Below are positions 27,377-36,148 of a stretch of 64,000 bases of DNA, piece after piece. Numbering within the stretch: the stretch's first letter is position 1; each line of letters begins with the position of its first letter. A model generated the notes under the pieces. That model searched no databases and was not told the origin of the DNA. It saw nothing but the letters and a program-made list of their open reading frames with translations. The stretch lies in assembly GCF_013337765.1 (NCBI RefSeq), contig NZ_VBSB01000005.1:310001-374000 (forward strand), in the 5' to 3' direction. This DNA is from Mycolicibacterium sphagni. Its GTDB lineage: Bacteria; Actinomycetota; Actinomycetes; Mycobacteriales; Mycobacteriaceae. The translations under genes were made by a program, and so were the position numbers.

Positions 27377-28825
27377 GTGGCCAAGGCACGTTCGCAGTAC
27401 CGCTGTTCGGAGTGCCGCCATGTCACGGCCAAATGGGTGGGCCGCTGCCCGGAGTGCGGCACCTGGGGCACCGTCGACGAGGTCGCAGGCTCGGCTACCG
27501 CCGGCGGCTCATCGCAGCGCACGGTGGTGCCGTCCTCCCCCGCCGTACCGATCAGTTCCATCAATCCCGACCGCACCCGCCACTTCCCCACCGGGGTTGA
27601 CGAGCTCGACCGGGTGCTCGGCGGCGGAGTGGTGCCCGGATCGGTGAGCCTGCTGGCCGGCGATCCCGGAGTCGGCAAGTCCACCCTGCTGCTCGAGGTG
27701 GTGCACCGGTGGGCGCAGACGGGCCGCCGCGCGCTGTACGTGTCCGGCGAGGAGTCGGCCGGCCAGATCCGGATGCGCGCCGAACGCACCGGCTGCACCC
27801 ACGACGAGGTGTTCCTTGCCGCCGAATCCGATATCGGGACCGTGCTCGGCCACATCGAGGCGGTGCAGCCCAGCCTCGTGGTGGTCGACTCCGTGCAGAC
27901 GATGACGGCCGGCGACACCGACGGTGTGGTGGGCGGGGTGACCCAGGTGCGGGCGGTGACGACGGCGCTGACGTCGGTGGCCAAATCCACCGGAGTGGCG
28001 ATGGTGCTGGTCGGCCACGTCACCAAGGACGGCGCGATCGCCGGGCCCCGTTCGCTGGAACATCTGGTGGACGTGGTCTTGCACTTCGAGGGCGACCGCA
28101 ATTCCAGCCTCCGGATGGTCCGCGGTGTCAAGAACCGGTTCGGCGCATCCGACGAGGTCGGTTGTTTTCTGTTGCAGGACAACGGTATTCAAGGTGTTTC
28201 GGATCCGTCCGGATTGTTTCTGGACGACCGGCCCAACCCCGTTCCCGGCACCGCGGTGACGGTGGCGCTGGACGGTAAGCGGCCGCTGATCGGCGAGATC
28301 CAGGCCCTGCTCGCCTACCGCCCCGAGAACGCGCCGCAGCGCCGCGCGGTCAGTGGCGTTGACAGTTCCCGCGCGGCGATGATCGCCGCGGTGCTCGAGC
28401 GCCGGGCGAACCTGAAGGTCAGCGCCACCGACATCTACCTGTCCACGGTCGGCGGGATGCGGCTGATGGATCCCTCGTCGGATCTGGCGGTCGCGATGGC
28501 GATGGCGTCGGCCTACGCCGACCTGCCGCTGCCCAGCACGACGGTGGTGATCGGCGAGGTGGGCCTGGCCGGCGATCTGCGGCGGGTCACCGGGATGGAC
28601 CGCAGGCTCGCCGAAGCGGCCCGCCTCGGCTTCACCGAGGCCCTGGTGCCGGTCGGATGTGGCGCGGTGCCCAAGGGCTTCAAGGCCATCGAATCGGCCA
28701 CCATCGGGGACGCGTTGCGCACGATGCTGACGATCGCAAAACGGCCCTACGACAAGGTCGTCACGCAGCTTAGGCGGGAGGGGTCGAGTAACGACCTCGA
28801 CGACGTGGACAATAAGTGGCTGTGA
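27377..28825 (+). CDS. radA: DNA repair protein RadA
   Basis: A 482-residue RadA/Sms protein. An N-terminal C4 zinc finger (CSEC...CPEC, about residues 10-30) is followed by a RecA-like ATPase with Walker [10 protein letters not shown] and the RadA-specific [12 protein letters not shown] motif, and a C-terminal Lon-like domain ([18 protein letters not shown]). It processes recombination intermediates by promoting branch extension. It overlaps disA at its 3' end, the conserved mycobacterial radA-disA pair. Confidence 0.95.
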   Translation: MAKARSQYRCSECRHVTAKWVGRCPECGTWGTVDEVAGSATAGGSSQRTVVPSSPAVPISSINPDRTRHFPTGVDELDRVLGGGVVPGSVSLLAGDPGVGKSTLLLEVVHRWAQTGRRALYVSGEESAGQIRMRAERTGCTHDEVFLAAESDIGTVLGHIEAVQPSLVVVDSVQTMTAGDTDGVVGGVTQVRAVTTALTSVAKSTGVAMVLVGHVTKDGAIAGPRSLEHLVDVVLHFEGDRNSSLRMVRGVKNRFGASDEVGCFLLQDNGIQGVSDPSGLFLDDRPNPVPGTAVTVALDGKRPLIGEIQALLAYRPENAPQRRAVSGVDSSRAAMIAAVLERRANLKVSATDIYLSTVGGMRLMDPSSDLAVAMAMASAYADLPLPSTTVVIGEVGLAGDLRRVTGMDRRLAEAARLGFTEALVPVGCGAVPKGFKAIESATIGDALRTMLTIAKRPYDKVVTQLRREGSSNDLDDVDNKWL

Positions 28826-29928
28826 GCACCGTCAACCGCAATGGCTCGGCCCAGCCGACTGGCGCCACGCTGCGCGAGACGATCGGGCGGCTGGCGCCCG
28901 GCACCGCCCTGCGCGACGGCCTCGAGCGCATCCTGCGCGGTCGGACGGGTGCGCTCATTCTGCTGGGCTACGACGAGCGGGTCGAAGCGATCTGTGACGG
29001 CGGATTCTCGCTGGACGTGCGATTCGCCCCGACCCGGCTCCGCGAGCTGTCCAAGATGGACGGCGCCGTCGTGCTGTCCACCGACGGCAGCCGGATCGTG
29101 CGGGCCAACGTGCAGCTGGTGCCGGATCCGACGATCCCCACCGACGAATCCGGAACCCGGCACCGCTCAGCCGAGCGCGCCGCGATCCAGACCGGCTATC
29201 CGGTGGTCTCGGTCAGCCACTCGATGAACATCGTCACCGTCTACGTGTCCGGGGAACGCCACGTCGTCGCCGACTCGGCCACCATCCTGTCGCGGGCCAA
29301 CCAGGCGATCGCGACGCTCGAACGTTACAAGGCCCGCCTCGACGAGGTGTCCCGGCAGCTGTCAACCGCCGAGATCGAGGACTTCGTCACCCTGCGTGAT
29401 GTCATGACGGTGGTGCAGCGCCTTGAGATGGTGCGCCGCATTGGCCTCGAAATCGATTACGACGCCGTCGAACTCGGGACCGACGGGCGCCAATTGCGGC
29501 TGCAACTCGAAGAGTTGCTCGGCGGCAACGACACCGCTCGCGAGCTGATCATGCGCGACTATCACGCGAACCCCGACCCGCCGTCGAAGGCGCAGGTGGC
29601 CTCGACGCTTGCCGAGCTGGACTCGCTGTCGGACACCGAACTGCTGGACTTCACCTCGCTGTCGCGGGTGTTCGGGTATCCCTCGACGGCCGACGCGCAG
29701 GATTCGGCGCTCAGCGCGCGGGGCTATCGGGCAATGGCTGGCATCCCACGCCTGCAGTTCGCCCATGTCGATCTGCTGGTGCGACGCTTCGGCTCGCTGC
29801 AGGGCCTGCTGGCGGCCAGCGCCACCGACCTGCAGTCGGTCGAGGGCATCGGCGCGATGTGGGCGCGGCACGTCCGCGAGGGTTTGTCGCAGCTGGCCGA
29901 GTCGACGATCGCCGATCGGCTGGTCTAG
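28816..29928 (+). CDS. disA: DisA, DNA-integrity-scanning diadenylate cyclase
   Basis: A c-di-AMP synthase of about 368-370 residues. The DAC domain has [11 protein letters not shown] and [13 protein letters not shown], the DGA and RHR active-site motifs; a long helical linker and a C-terminal helix-hairpin-helix DNA-binding domain ([19 protein letters not shown]) follow. Two GTG starts are possible: 28816, or 28822, which overlaps the radA stop by four bases (GTGA). Coupling to radA fits its role in sensing branched DNA; RadA restrains DisA in related species. Confidence 0.95.
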   Translation: MAVSTVNRNGSAQPTGATLRETIGRLAPGTALRDGLERILRGRTGALILLGYDERVEAICDGGFSLDVRFAPTRLRELSKMDGAVVLSTDGSRIVRANVQLVPDPTIPTDESGTRHRSAERAAIQTGYPVVSVSHSMNIVTVYVSGERHVVADSATILSRANQAIATLERYKARLDEVSRQLSTAEIEDFVTLRDVMTVVQRLEMVRRIGLEIDYDAVELGTDGRQLRLQLEELLGGNDTARELIMRDYHANPDPPSKAQVASTLAELDSLSDTELLDFTSLSRVFGYPSTADAQDSALSARGYRAMAGIPRLQFAHVDLLVRRFGSLQGLLAASATDLQSVEGIGAMWARHVREGLSQLAESTIADRLV

Positions 29929-29940
29929 TCGCGCACTGAG

Positions 29941-29988
29941 ATAGAACTGAGAGCGAGAAATCGGCTGAAACCTCGCTCTGAGTTCTAT
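29941..29988. repeat. Large inverted repeat after disA
   Basis: Arms 29941-29957 and 29972-29988 are complementary over 17 bases with a single mismatch, separated by 14 bases. It fills the 73-base gap between the convergent disA and the minus-strand membrane-protein gene. The AT-containing, TCTAT-ended stem could serve as a bidirectional terminator or a mobile-repeat remnant. Confidence 0.8.
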
Positions 29989-30001
29989 ATCAACGCTTCG
30001 C

Positions 30002-30817
30002 TTACCCCTGCGGCGCAGGAGGCGGCGGCGGAGCCTCGCCGGGAGCTCCGGCGGGAGGCTGCTCACCAGCAGGCGGCACGGCACCCGGTGGCGGCGCGTC
30101 GGCCAGGATGAACGGAACCGTCGCCGACCGCAGATTGCCCAACTGGACCATCAGGTTGTAGGTGCCGGGACCGATCGGCTGGCGCGGAAGCGGGCACTGC
30201 GGTGCCGAGCCCATCCCGGTCCAGGTCACCTCGGTGGTCACCTGCTCGCCCGGGTTGAACGTCTTGACCAGCGTCTCGTTGGACGGCGCGCAATCGAGGT
30301 TGGACCACAGCCGCTTGCCGTCCAGCGAGTAGACGTAGGCGGCCAGCACGGCCGCACCGACGTCACGCTTGCAGGCCACCAGGCCGATATTGGTCACGAC
30401 CATGGTGAACTTCGGCTGATCACCGATGACGTACTGCGGCTGGTTGGTGATGCCCTTAACTGCCAGGTTGGAATCCGGGCAGTCGTCGCCTTCCTTCAGC
30501 ACCGGCGGCGGCATGACGGCCTCGGTCGGAGTTGCCATCGGCGCGGCCACGACCGGGCCGGCCGCCGGGGGCGGCGGCGCGACGACGGGAGTCTTGTTCT
30601 CGGACTGCGGATTCTGCGGTTGAGCCGCGGTGGTGGTCTTGACGGTGCTCTTCGAGTCGGAGCCACCGCTGAAAATCACGAAGGCAACGCCGACAACGAT
30701 GGCAGCCACCACCGCGACGATGCCGATCGCAAGGCCACGGCGTCGCCAATAGATTTGCGAGGGGAGAGGTCCACGCGGTTCGAGATCCAGCACGATCTCA
30801 CGGTAAGCCCAGGTCAC
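30002..30817 (-). CDS. Proline-rich membrane-anchored protein (Rv3587c-like)
   Basis: A 271-residue protein with a short cytosolic start (YREIVLDLEPRGPLPSQIYW), one membrane span (about residues 27-49), a Pro/Ala-rich linker, and an extracytoplasmic domain with two or three cysteines (DDCPDSN, VACKRDV, LDCAPS, QCPLPRQ) that could form disulfides. It ends in a Pro/Gly-rich tail. GTG start. The mature domain resembles a small Ig-like fold by strand pattern, but the function is unknown. Place matches Rv3587c. Confidence 0.82.
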   Translation of the reverse strand: MTWAYREIVLDLEPRGPLPSQIYWRRRGLAIGIVAVVAAIVVGVAFVIFSGGSDSKSTVKTTTAAQPQNPQSENKTPVVAPPPPAAGPVVAAPMATPTEAVMPPPVLKEGDDCPDSNLAVKGITNQPQYVIGDQPKFTMVVTNIGLVACKRDVGAAVLAAYVYSLDGKRLWSNLDCAPSNETLVKTFNPGEQVTTEVTWTGMGSAPQCPLPRQPIGPGTYNLMVQLGNLRSATVPFILADAPPPGAVPPAGEQPPAGAPGEAPPPPPAPQG

Positions 30818-30873
30818 CGCGAGTTGTCCGACCCCGCTCGGCGTGTCGCCTTGTTCGCTAGCTGAAAAAGTGG

Positions 30874-31491
30874 TTATTCGCCGATATCGCCGAGGTGATC
30901 ACGCAGCGCAACTTTGCCGTCGGCCAGGTGATATGTCAGCCCGACGATTGCCAGCGTGCCGGCCGTGACCCGCTCGGCGATGAGGGTGGACCGGGCCAGC
31001 AGTTGCGTACCGGTCTCGATCACGTGGCGGGCCTCGAACTCGTCGACGCGGGTCAGTCCGTCGCGGCGACCCAGCAGGATCGACGGCGTGACGCGCTCGA
31101 CCAGATCGCGGATCCAGCCGCTCGGCACCACGCCGTCGTCGAGGGCGGACAGCGTCGCCTTCACCGCGCCACAGCTGTCGTGGCCGAGCACGGCGATCAG
31201 CGGCACGTTGAGCACGCCGACCGCGTACTCGATGGAGCCGAGCACGGCGGAATCGATGACGTGGCCTGCGGTGCGCACCACGAACATGTCGCCGAGGCCC
31301 TGGTCGAAGATGATCTCCGCGGCGACTCGACTGTCGGCACAACCGAAGACGACAGCGGTGGGGCGTTGCGCCTCGGCCAACCTTGCGCGATCCTCGATGC
31401 CCTGGCTGGGATGCTCGGGCTGGCCGGCGACGAATCGCTCGTTACCCTCTTTGAGTGCCTTCCAAGCGGTTATGGGGCTGGTGTTCGGCAT
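30874..31491 (-). CDS. canB: Beta-carbonic anhydrase
   Basis: A 205-residue beta-class carbonic anhydrase that interconverts CO2 and bicarbonate. Zinc ligands are in GCADSRV (Cys, with the Asp-Arg dyad) and LGHDSCGAVKA (His and Cys). It matches M. tuberculosis Rv3588c from MPNTSPITAWKALKEGNERFV. The ATG at 31491 gives this N-terminus; an ATG three codons earlier (31500) is possible. It is divergent from mutY and the two start codons interlock in CATG. Confidence 0.92.
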   Translation of the reverse strand: MPNTSPITAWKALKEGNERFVAGQPEHPSQGIEDRARLAEAQRPTAVVFGCADSRVAAEIIFDQGLGDMFVVRTAGHVIDSAVLGSIEYAVGVLNVPLIAVLGHDSCGAVKATLSALDDGVVPSGWIRDLVERVTPSILLGRRDGLTRVDEFEARHVIETGTQLLARSTLIAERVTAGTLAIVGLTYHLADGKVALRDHLGDIGE

Positions 31492-32488
31492 GGCCCACAT
31501 TCTGCACTGTCTGCCACCTCAAAACGATATGAGTTCCATTTGCGCTGAGCTCATCGACTGGTACGGGCGCAAACGTCGCGATCTGCCGTGGCGCGAGCCC
31601 CACGTGACGGCGTGGCAGATCCTGGTCAGCGAGTTCATGCTGCAGCAGACCCCGGTCGCCCGCGTCGCACCGATCTGGCTGGACTGGGTGGCCCGCTGGC
31701 CGACACCGTCGGCGACGGCCGCCGCCAGCGCTGCCGACGTGCTTCGGGCGTGGGGCAAGCTGGGCTACCCGCGGCGGGCCAAGCGGTTGCACGAATGCGC
31801 CATCGCGATCGCCACCGAACACGACGACGAGGTGCCCGACGACGTCGAGGTGCTACTCACCCTGCCCGGCGTCGGCGCCTACACCGCCCGCGCGGTCGCC
31901 TGCTTCGCCTATCGCCAGGGCGTGCCTGTGGTGGATACCAACGTGCGGCGGGTGGTGGCGCGCGCGGTGCACGGGCTGGCCGACGCAGGCAACCCGTCGG
32001 CGGTGCGAGATATGGCCGACGTGGCGGCGCTGTTACCCAATGACGATACGGCGCCGGTGTTTTCGGCCGCGCTGATGGAAATCGGTGCCACGGTGTGCAC
32101 GGCCCGATCGCCCAAATGCGGGATCTGCCCGCTGAGTGTCTGCGAATGGCGGACGGCCGGGTACCCGCCGGCCACCACCGCGCCGCGCCCCTCGCAGCGC
32201 TACGCGGGCACCGACCGGCAGGTGCGCGGACGGCTGCTCGACGTGCTGCGGGGCAGTTCTGCGCCCGTCATGCGCGCGCAGCTGGATGTGGTGTGGCTGA
32301 CCGATACCGCGCAGCGAGATCGCGCGCTGGATTCGCTTCTCGTGGACGGGCTAGTGGAGCAGACGGCCGACGGCCGGTTCGCGCTTGCAGGTGAGGGTTC
32401 CGAAGGCGACGATGCGGGGCCCCCAAGGCCCCGAGGAGGAGCCGAGCAGAAGGCCTATGAGGCGGAGCGGGCGAAGCGGCGCCGGTAG
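31490..32488 (+). CDS. mutY: MutY, A/G-specific adenine glycosylase
   Basis: A 332-residue base-excision repair enzyme that removes adenine opposite 8-oxoguanine. SEFMLQQTPVARV is the catalytic Glu region, LPGVGAYTARAVACFAYRQ the helix-hairpin-helix, and VDTNVRRVVAR carries the catalytic Asp; a 4Fe-4S loop has Cys-X6-Cys-X2-Cys-X4-Cys (CTARSPKCGICPLSVC). ATG 31490 is preferred over ATG 31529 because MAHIL aligns with the M. tuberculosis N-terminus MPHIL at equal length. The C-terminal ~30 residues after GEGSEG are charged, probably an extension, and overlap the convergent regulator gene by 34 bases. Confidence 0.9.
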   Translation: MAHILHCLPPQNDMSSICAELIDWYGRKRRDLPWREPHVTAWQILVSEFMLQQTPVARVAPIWLDWVARWPTPSATAAASAADVLRAWGKLGYPRRAKRLHECAIAIATEHDDEVPDDVEVLLTLPGVGAYTARAVACFAYRQGVPVVDTNVRRVVARAVHGLADAGNPSAVRDMADVAALLPNDDTAPVFSAALMEIGATVCTARSPKCGICPLSVCEWRTAGYPPATTAPRPSQRYAGTDRQVRGRLLDVLRGSSAPVMRAQLDVVWLTDTAQRDRALDSLLVDGLVEQTADGRFALAGEGSEGDDAGPPRPRGGAEQKAYEAERAKRRR

Positions 32489-33417
32489 TCCGACGGCGTG
32501 ACGCCGACGATCCGGCGGAAGTGGTGCCGCAGCAGCGTGGCGGTGCCGAAACCGGCCCGCTCGGCGATGCGGTCGACGTCCAGATCGGTTTCCTCGAGCA
32601 TCCGGCGGGCGTAGAGCACCCGCTGATCGGTGACCCACTGCATCGGTGTGGTGCCGGCCTCTTCGACGAAGCGCCGGGCGAACGTGCGCGCAGACATGTT
32701 GGCCCGCCGGGCCATGCTGGCCACCGTATGCGGCTTGTCAAGATTGGATAGTATCCAATCTAGTTGCGGGGCAAAGCCTTCCGAACATCGCACGGGTATG
32801 GGTTGGTCGATGTACTGGCGTTGACCACCGTCGCGCTGCGGTGGCACCACCATCCGTCGCGCGATCTTGTTGGTGACCGTGCTGCCGAGTTCCCGGCGGA
32901 CCAGGTGCAGGCTGGCATCGATGCCGGCGGCGGTGCCTGCGCTGGTCACCAGATCACCGTCGTCGACGAACAACACGTTGCGGTCGATGATCGCCGTCGG
33001 ATAGCGACGGGCGAGTTCGTCGGCGTGCATCCAGTGCGTGGTGCAGCGGCGCCCGTCGAGCAGGCCCGCCTCCCCCGCGACGAACGCTCCCGAGCACACG
33101 GTCAGGATCGTCGAGCCGGCGGCGTGGGCGGCCCGCAGCGCTGCCAGCGCCTCGGGCGGGTACGCCTCGATCGGACCCGTCACCGCCGATACCGCCACCA
33201 CGTCGGCGCCCACCAGGGCATCGAGACCGTGATCGGGCACCAGGTAGGCGCCGACGCTGGTGCGCAGCGGCTTGCCCGGCTCGGGACCGCACACCTTGAA
33301 ATCGAAGTTGGGCACCCCGTCCCCGGACCTGTCGATGCCGAAGACCTCGCAGATCACCCCGAACTCGAACACCGCGAGTCCGTCGAGGACCAGCGCCGAG
33401 ACACTCTTCAAAGGCAT
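32455..33417 (-). CDS. GlxA-type AraC-family regulator (DJ-1/PfpI plus HTH)
   Basis: A 320-residue regulator. The N-terminal DJ-1/PfpI domain has LTVCSGAFVAGEAGLLDGR around the nucleophile-elbow cysteine; the C-terminal AraC domain has two helix-turn-helix units (VASMARRANMSARTFARRF and IAERAGFGTATLLRHHF). Related proteins control amide, carnitine or other nitrogen-compound use. It is not part of the M. tuberculosis locus as I recall it. The target is unknown; a palindrome lies at its own promoter. Confidence 0.88.
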   Translation of the reverse strand: MPLKSVSALVLDGLAVFEFGVICEVFGIDRSGDGVPNFDFKVCGPEPGKPLRTSVGAYLVPDHGLDALVGADVVAVSAVTGPIEAYPPEALAALRAAHAAGSTILTVCSGAFVAGEAGLLDGRRCTTHWMHADELARRYPTAIIDRNVLFVDDGDLVTSAGTAAGIDASLHLVRRELGSTVTNKIARRMVVPPQRDGGQRQYIDQPIPVRCSEGFAPQLDWILSNLDKPHTVASMARRANMSARTFARRFVEEAGTTPMQWVTDQRVLYARRMLEETDLDVDRIAERAGFGTATLLRHHFRRIVGVTPSDYRRRFARSAS

Positions 33418-33420
33418 GGC

Positions 33421-33433
33421 AGGATTTTATCCT
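33421..33433. promoter_or_regulatory. Palindrome at the GlxA-type regulator promoter
   Basis: AGGATTTTATCCT (arms AGGAT/ATCCT) sits four bases from the regulator's ATG, overlapping a minus-strand -10-like TAGGAT at 33434-33429. A bound regulator would block its own promoter. Confidence 0.4.
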
Positions 33434-33488
33434 ATGGGGTCAGTGCTGCCACTGTTGGCGGGATATTGTCTAACGAAGCATTACTGCC

Positions 33489-33683
33489 ATGACCACGTTG
33501 ATCACCATCCTGAACAAACTCCGGCTGCATGCCGATCAATTCCGGGTGAGCGCACCGATGGTCGGGCCACTCTTCGACGACGCCGACGCGCGTCGGGTCA
33601 GCCACGATCTCGACGCCGTCCGCACCCGGTTCGAACAGCACCCGGTGTGGCCGTCGTCAGGTGCGATCGGGGAGCGCCGCTAG
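33489..33683 (+). CDS. Small hypothetical protein
   Basis: A 64-residue protein I do not recognise. GC-rich third codon positions over nearly its full length are consistent with a real gene. It is mostly helical by composition (LNKLRLHADQFRV, DADARRVSHDLDAVRTRFEQ), without membrane segments or signal peptide. It lies divergent from the GlxA-type regulator, 71 bases apart, and its last 27 bases overlap the 3' end of the convergent hydrolase gene. It could be a regulator-controlled small protein, but no function is supported. Confidence 0.45.
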   Translation: MTTLITILNKLRLHADQFRVSAPMVGPLFDDADARRVSHDLDAVRTRFEQHPVWPSSGAIGERR

Positions 33684-34430
33684 GAACGTCTCGACGGCCT
33701 CCCGGTAGCGGTCCGGAGCGTCGTCGTGCACGAGATGGCCGGCGCCCGGGACATGGACGTAGCGGGCACGCTCGCCGGCCAGTTCGGCCATCTTGCGCAT
33801 CTGCCCGGGCGGTGCCACCGAGTCACCGGCCTCGATGAGCAATACCGGCGCGCGAACCGACTGCCACTGCTGCCAGTAGTCGCGCAGGCCCCACTGCCCG
33901 GCGATCTCGATCCAGCGGGCCGGCCGGCCGTGCAGGCTCCAGCCGGTCGCGGTGCGATCGAACGCTTCCAGGAAGTAGCGTCCGGCGACCGGCCCGAACT
34001 CGGCGTAGACCTGTTCGGCGGTGGAGTATTCGACCGGCAGCGCGTGCACCCACGGCTCCCACGGGCCGGTCGTCCTGCCGACGAAGTCCGGCGCCATGTC
34101 CTCGACCACCAGCGCGCTCACCAGATCGGGCCGCTGCGCAGCCAGACACCAGGAGTGCAACCCACCCATCGAGTGCCCGACGAGCACCGCGGGCTCGCCG
34201 AGAGTGGCGACGGCCTGACCGAGGTCGGCGACGAACCGCTCGGTGCTGACGGGTTCGGAATCCTCGACATCGCGACCGCGGTGCCACGGCGCGTCGTAGG
34301 TGTGGACCGCACCGAACCGGGTCAACCACGGAACCTGCCGCGACCACGTGGTGCCGCGGCCCATCAGGCCGTGCACCAACACCAGTGGACGGCCGGTGCC
34401 GCCCCGATGCGTCAGCGATTCGGTGCTCAC
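33657..34430 (-). CDS. Alpha/beta hydrolase (Rv3591c-like)
   Basis: A 257-residue alpha/beta hydrolase. HGLMGRGTTW forms the oxyanion region, VGHSMGGLHSW is the nucleophile elbow, and GAGHLVHDDAP holds the catalytic histidine. The GTG at 34430 (VSTESLTHRGGTGRPL) matches the Rv3591c N-terminus; the longer frame reads into mhuD. It is divergent from mhuD with 55 bases between. Substrate unknown. Confidence 0.88.
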   Translation of the reverse strand: MSTESLTHRGGTGRPLVLVHGLMGRGTTWSRQVPWLTRFGAVHTYDAPWHRGRDVEDSEPVSTERFVADLGQAVATLGEPAVLVGHSMGGLHSWCLAAQRPDLVSALVVEDMAPDFVGRTTGPWEPWVHALPVEYSTAEQVYAEFGPVAGRYFLEAFDRTATGWSLHGRPARWIEIAGQWGLRDYWQQWQSVRAPVLLIEAGDSVAPPGQMRKMAELAGERARYVHVPGAGHLVHDDAPDRYREAVETFLAALPDRT

Positions 34431-34473
34431 CGTTTCATCTTGCGCGGTCGGCCACCGCCCTCGGCGGGCGCGG

Positions 34474-34479
34474 TAGCCT
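34474..34479 (+). promoter_or_regulatory. -10 element for a leaderless mhuD transcript
   Basis: TAGCCT is followed by six bases and then the mhuD ATG, the spacing expected when transcription starts at the A of ATG. No ribosome-binding site is present. Confidence 0.6.
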
Positions 34480-34485
34480 TGCGCC

Positions 34486-34803
34486 ATGTCCGTGGTGAAG
34501 ATCAATGCAATCGAGATTCCACCGGGTGCCGGCCCCGAACTGGAGAAGCGGTTCGCCAACCGCGCGCACGCCGTCGACAACCAGCCTGGGTTCCTCGGGT
34601 TCCAATTGCTGCGACCGGTCAAGGGTGAGGACCGCTACTTCGTGGTGACCACGTGGGAGTCCGAAGAGGCCTTCCAGGCGTGGGCCACCGGACCGGCGAT
34701 CCACGCGCACGCCGGTGAACGCGCCAACCCAGTGGCCAAGGGTGCTCATCTGCTCGAGTTCGAGGTTGTGTTGGACGTTGCCGGGACCGGCGCCAAGGCG
34801 TAG
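34486..34803 (+). CDS. mhuD: MhuD, haem-degrading monooxygenase
   Basis: A 105-residue dimeric ABM-fold enzyme that breaks haem to mycobilin and releases iron. The haem-pocket residues Asn7 (KINAIE), Trp66 (FQAWATG) and His75 (HAHAGER) are all present at the positions known for the M. tuberculosis protein, and the rest is highly similar. It precedes lpqF by 10 bases, as Rv3592-Rv3593. Confidence 0.95.
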   Translation: MSVVKINAIEIPPGAGPELEKRFANRAHAVDNQPGFLGFQLLRPVKGEDRYFVVTTWESEEAFQAWATGPAIHAHAGERANPVAKGAHLLEFEVVLDVAGTGAKA

Positions 34804-34813
34804 CGCACGCCAG

Positions 34814-36148
34814 GTGCGCCGGACCGCGGTGGCTATCGCCACCGTGATCGCATCCGCCGCCGCCCTGGCAACGAGCTGCGCACCAGCACCCGCGCCACCG
34901 GCCAATGCCGGCGCGGGTGTCCGTATCGACCTCAACACCCCCACCGCGGTGCGGGCCAAGCAGGTCATGGACATGCTGAACTCGGACTGGCCGATCGGAT
35001 CGGACAACGTCAAGACCCTGGCCACCACCGACATGGTGGACCCGGTCGCGCACAGCATGGACTCGCTGTGGTGGGACCGGCCCTACACGCTGGCCGGGGC
35101 CGACATCGGCGCCAATGTCGCCACGCTGCACCTCCTTACGTCCTACGGCGCACGCCAGGACATCGACCTGCGGATCGGCGACGATACCTTCGTCAGCCGG
35201 TTCGTCGTGTCCACCGAGAAGCCCAAGATCGAATCGTGGCAGGACGTCGACACCGCACTGAGCCGCACCGGCGCCCGCTACTCGTGGCAGGTGTCCAAGG
35301 TCAACGACGGGCGCTGCGAGAAGGTGGCAGGCACCAACACCTCTGAATCCCTGCCGCTCGCTTCGATTTTCAAGACCTACGTGCTGTACGCGGTCGAAAC
35401 TGCCATCACCGCAGGAACATTGAACTGGGACGACAAGCTCACCATCACCGCCGAGGGGAAGAAGCTCGGCACATCCGGCTTCGACAAGCTGCCCCCGGGG
35501 TCGCAGATCACGGTGCGCGACGCGGCAGGCAAGATGATCTCCACGAGCGACAACATGGCCACCGATCTGCTGATCGGGCGCCTCGGCACGCACGCCATCG
35601 AAGAGGCACTGGCCGCTGCCGGCCACCACGACCCGGCGAGCATGACACCGTTCCCCACCATGCGCGAACTGTTCGCGATCGGCTGGGGCAATCCTGACGT
35701 GCGGCAAGAATGGAAGACCGCCGCCATGCCGCAGGATCGCGCAAACCTGTTGCACGAAGCCGATTCCCGGCCGTACGACCCAGACCCGTATCGCACTCAC
35801 GCGCCCGGCTCGGCCTACGGCGCCGAGTGGTACGGCAACGCCGAGGACATCTGTCGCGTGCACGCCGGCTTGCAGCGCAATGCCGTCGGGCGCGCGGCCC
35901 AGGTCAAAGACGTCATGTCCGAAACCGCGGGCATCGACCTCGACACAGTCCAATGGCCCTACATCGCGGCCAAGGCGGGCAATCTCCCCGGCGACATGAC
36001 GTTCAGCTGGTACGCCGTCGACCGCACCGGCCAGGCGTGGGTGGTCAGCTTCCAATTCAACTGGCCCCGCTTCCACAGCGCCAACGCAGGCGGCTGGGCG
36101 ATGACGATCATCAAGCAGGTCTTCGGGCTACTGCCCCGTTACCGCTGA
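34814..36148 (+). CDS. lpqF: LpqF, lipoprotein with class A beta-lactamase-like domain
   Basis: A 444-residue exported protein. The N-terminus has arginines, a hydrophobic stretch and a lipobox-like ATSC with the cysteine at residue 22 (alanine at -3 is a weak fit). A PBP/class A beta-lactamase-like domain follows: SIFK (SXXK), STSDNM (SDN) and KAG in place of the usual KTG. It may be an esterase or a non-hydrolytic relative. The GTG at 34814 is chosen to start just before the signal peptide. Probably co-transcribed with mhuD. Confidence 0.82.
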   Translation: MRRTAVAIATVIASAAALATSCAPAPAPPANAGAGVRIDLNTPTAVRAKQVMDMLNSDWPIGSDNVKTLATTDMVDPVAHSMDSLWWDRPYTLAGADIGANVATLHLLTSYGARQDIDLRIGDDTFVSRFVVSTEKPKIESWQDVDTALSRTGARYSWQVSKVNDGRCEKVAGTNTSESLPLASIFKTYVLYAVETAITAGTLNWDDKLTITAEGKKLGTSGFDKLPPGSQITVRDAAGKMISTSDNMATDLLIGRLGTHAIEEALAAAGHHDPASMTPFPTMRELFAIGWGNPDVRQEWKTAAMPQDRANLLHEADSRPYDPDPYRTHAPGSAYGAEWYGNAEDICRVHAGLQRNAVGRAAQVKDVMSETAGIDLDTVQWPYIAAKAGNLPGDMTFSWYAVDRTGQAWVVSFQFNWPRFHSANAGGWAMTIIKQVFGLLPRYR

